Shown here piece by piece: positions 5,201 through 6,179 of a DNA stretch of 6,179 bases (position 1 is its first letter; each line of letters begins with the position of its first letter). The DNA comes from Methanosarcina sp. (lineage in GTDB: Archaea; Halobacteriota; Methanosarcinia; Methanosarcinales; Methanosarcinaceae), in contig PMJC01000255.1 in NCBI GenBank assembly GCA_003157235.1, forward strand, positions 1 through 6,179, written 5' to 3'. Both the position numbers and the translations under genes were made by a program. Below the pieces are notes generated by a model. It had not been told where the DNA came from and did no database searches. It worked only from the letters and a program-made list of their open reading frames with translations.

Positions 5201-6179
5201 CTAAAGACCGCAAAGATCTTGGGGATCTGTTAAAAGAAAAAGGGAGGGCATATAATAAAGAAATAAGAGTTAAAAAAGCAGATGGCACTCCATTCTGGAT
5301 TATGAGCTCAACCCGTAGTATTTTATTTATGAACGAACCATCATATCTCACTGCCTCAATTAACATAACCGAAACGAAGAAAGTTCAGGAAGAGCTTTTG
5401 CGTTTAAACAGAACACTTGATGCACGTAGTAGAAGCAGCCAGACGATGATGCATTCGGATAATGAGTTAAATTATATTAATGATGTATGCAAAATTATTA
5501 TTGAAGATTGCGGACACGCCATGGTATGGGTTGGATATGCCATGAATGATAAAAATAAAACAGTATCTCCTGTTGCATACTACGGCTTTGACCAGGGGTA
5601 TATCGAAAAACTGAATATTACATGGGATGAAAGTGACCGTGGCATGGGTCCAACCGGAACAGCTATCCGTACCGGGAAGCCTGCTCTTTGCAAAAATATG
5701 CTGACAGATCCTGCTTTTAAACCCTGGCGAAAAGCAGCAATTGAAAGAGGCTATGCATCATCTCTGGTATTGCCTCTGTTGTCAGATGAAAAATCATTTG
5801 GTGCTATATCTATATATTCAAGAGAACCTGATCCATTCTCAGAATCTGAAATAGATCTCTTGAGAATCCTGGCAGATGACCTCGCCTACGGAATTACATA
5901 TCTAAGATTGGCTCAATCTGAAAGAGAATCCATGACAGTCATAAAAGAGAGTGAGGCTAAACTGAAAGAACTAATTACTACTAAGGATAAGTTTTTCAAT
6001 ATAGTTGCGCATGATCTGAAAAACCCGTTCACCAGCCTTCTTGGATCTTCAGAGCTTCTTATTGATAATATCAATAGTATGTCTGTTGAAAATATCAGAA
6101 AACTGGCTCTGATATTAAATGATTCTGCAAGATCAGGATTCTCAATCCTACAGAACCTGCTCGACTGGTCAAGATCACA
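2218..6179 (+). CDS. Large membrane sensor histidine kinase: multi-TM, six PAS, GAF, HisKA; 3' end beyond window
   Basis: One uninterrupted frame of 1320 codons runs off the right edge. The ATG is the first after an in-frame TGA at 2197-2199; no Shine-Dalgarno is visible. Residues 1-292 form an integral-membrane sensor with about eight hydrophobic segments (near 26-45, 63-83, 92-116, 141-158, 168-190, 200-218, 241-258 and 271-291), ending in a FPTLVFLPVVIGWLRIQGE stretch. I recognise this type from other PAS sensor kinases but cannot name its ligand. Six PAS domains follow (about 311-425, 434-549, 560-678, 688-808, 819-929 and 939-1052). Most end in a DIT-type motif (NIT in PAS6), and helical linkers such as EEALRESEEQF join them. 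A GAF domain spans about 1082-1233 (RGMGPTGTAIRTGKP). HisKA starts near 1254 with phospho-acceptor His1265 in AHDLKNPF. The ATPase domain, and any receiver, lie outside the window. No LOV-type flavin cysteine motif is seen. The gene is divergent from the response regulator gene, a possible but unproven partner. Confidence 0.96.
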   Translation, partial: MSGNSSEKVPILNWRFLSKILPARRSIWILFITVLFISFLDLAGWIFDIDIFKSFRSKWESMELITALCFILSTLTLAIIQLNLPPLTKRILSMSFAFVICAISLGTLSVYIYSMITGHESSITQLSFLSLFLSPLYRMDILTAVNFIFTGCILFLFTAEKKRGPGVAHIITIPVFLISYLTIISYILDVYKATDLKNISVALNTSIAFCGICLAVLLMRPDTWLMKLYLSRDAAGIISRKLFPTLVFLPVVIGWLRIQGEHAGVIKSEEGVALVAIAYVFCFIILIWLTARSIDKIDQRRRSVEEALRESEEQFRTIAETVPILVCITRTADSVVMFTNEVNNKAFGFRGEDIIGTKGPNYYWNPSDRERMVKIFKEYGVVSNFELKVKKSDGSPFWIMTSVRPIIFKGQAAMIGASIDITESKKIEEALLISEERFRAIAENIPDLIVRFDHDLRLQYANPAVIKRTGLTNESLIGKTSFEYGAELSSSKIWEKSAKEVLSSGKSQRIEQQNTWLGVPKVFDTLIVPEIDLHGKVSSVIIISRDITEKKQSENALKTSEQKLKYHLENSPLAVVEWDKEFRILQWSNEAERIFGLRKDEVLGVRIVLLNIIHKEDIPKVDKTIARLTSGKESKVISQNRNVTKSGEVIDCIWYNSVLLDENGEMSSVLSLVEDITVLRRTEKELFESREGYKELVTNARSIIVRLDTEGRFTFANEFAQIFFGFSEEELLGKLVTDTIVTNTESTGRDLDEMIENIIDDPDKYSVNINENIKKNGELVWVEWHNKALFDESGIRTGHLAIGIDITKRKKAEEALKVSEKKLRSVLDATQESIYMFDPEGHILMSNSTGLSRLNNISENDLIGHHFSEFMPSSIARYRLERLDEVIKTGKTLEFTDERAERIYHHNFFPVFNDEKVTSVVSYSTDITERKISEDLLKASEERFRTIAESLPVLICIYNIKDAAFSFVNEHFEKTFGFYNDQLISRKLPVSFFDAKDRKDLGDLLKEKGRAYNKEIRVKKADGTPFWIMSSTRSILFMNEPSYLTASINITETKKVQEELLRLNRTLDARSRSSQTMMHSDNELNYINDVCKIIIEDCGHAMVWVGYAMNDKNKTVSPVAYYGFDQGYIEKLNITWDESDRGMGPTGTAIRTGKPALCKNMLTDPAFKPWRKAAIERGYASSLVLPLLSDEKSFGAISIYSREPDPFSESEIDLLRILADDLAYGITYLRLAQSERESMTVIKESEAKLKELITTKDKFFNIVAHDLKNPFTSLLGSSELLIDNINSMSVENIRKLALILNDSARSGFSILQNLLDWSRS

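Noticed and set aside
3148..5373. LOV-type light sensing in one of the PAS domains
   Set aside because: No GxNCRFLQ-type flavin-binding cysteine motif is present in any of the six domains.

Overview
The window is AT-rich bacterial DNA with three well-supported genes, one gene fragment at the left edge, and two AT-rich regulatory gaps. The best taxonomic guess is a Bacteroidota-like bacterium. The histidine kinase H-box (DKFFNIVAHDLKNPF) and the following LQNLLDWSRS segment are typical of that phylum, ribosome binding sites are weak or absent, and a TAnnTTTG-type promoter element precedes the kinase. This is inference from protein style, not a database match.

Layout, left to right: (1) 1-191, minus strand, 5' part of a small protein resembling DUF2934, running off the left edge. 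(2) 192-434, intergenic, holding a four-unit array of ATTAA with an exact 11-bp period (352-390) and a hexanucleotide tandem repeat (397-432) that almost touches the next stop codon. (3) 435-1028, minus strand, an iron-type superoxide dismutase with all four metal ligands but an unusual second-sphere residue. (4) 1029-1200, intergenic, holding a candidate sod promoter and a second four-unit, 11-bp-period ATTAA array (1127-1165). (5) 1201-1884, minus strand, an OmpR/PhoB-family response regulator. (6) 1885-2217, a 333-bp divergent control region. (7) 2218 to the right edge, plus strand, a very large membrane sensor histidine kinase: about eight transmembrane segments, six PAS domains, a GAF domain and a HisKA domain. 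The ATPase domain lies beyond the window.

How the parts may work together: OmpR/PhoB regulators commonly bind direct repeats spaced by about one helical turn. Two such arrays flank the superoxide dismutase gene. One lies just upstream of its likely promoter, and the other lies upstream of the DUF2934-like gene. The simplest hypothesis is that the response regulator encoded here, or a close paralogue, controls both genes, and that the divergent kinase may be its input. The arrays are read directly from the sequence; the regulatory circuit is inference. The paired arrays are the most unusual signal in the window.
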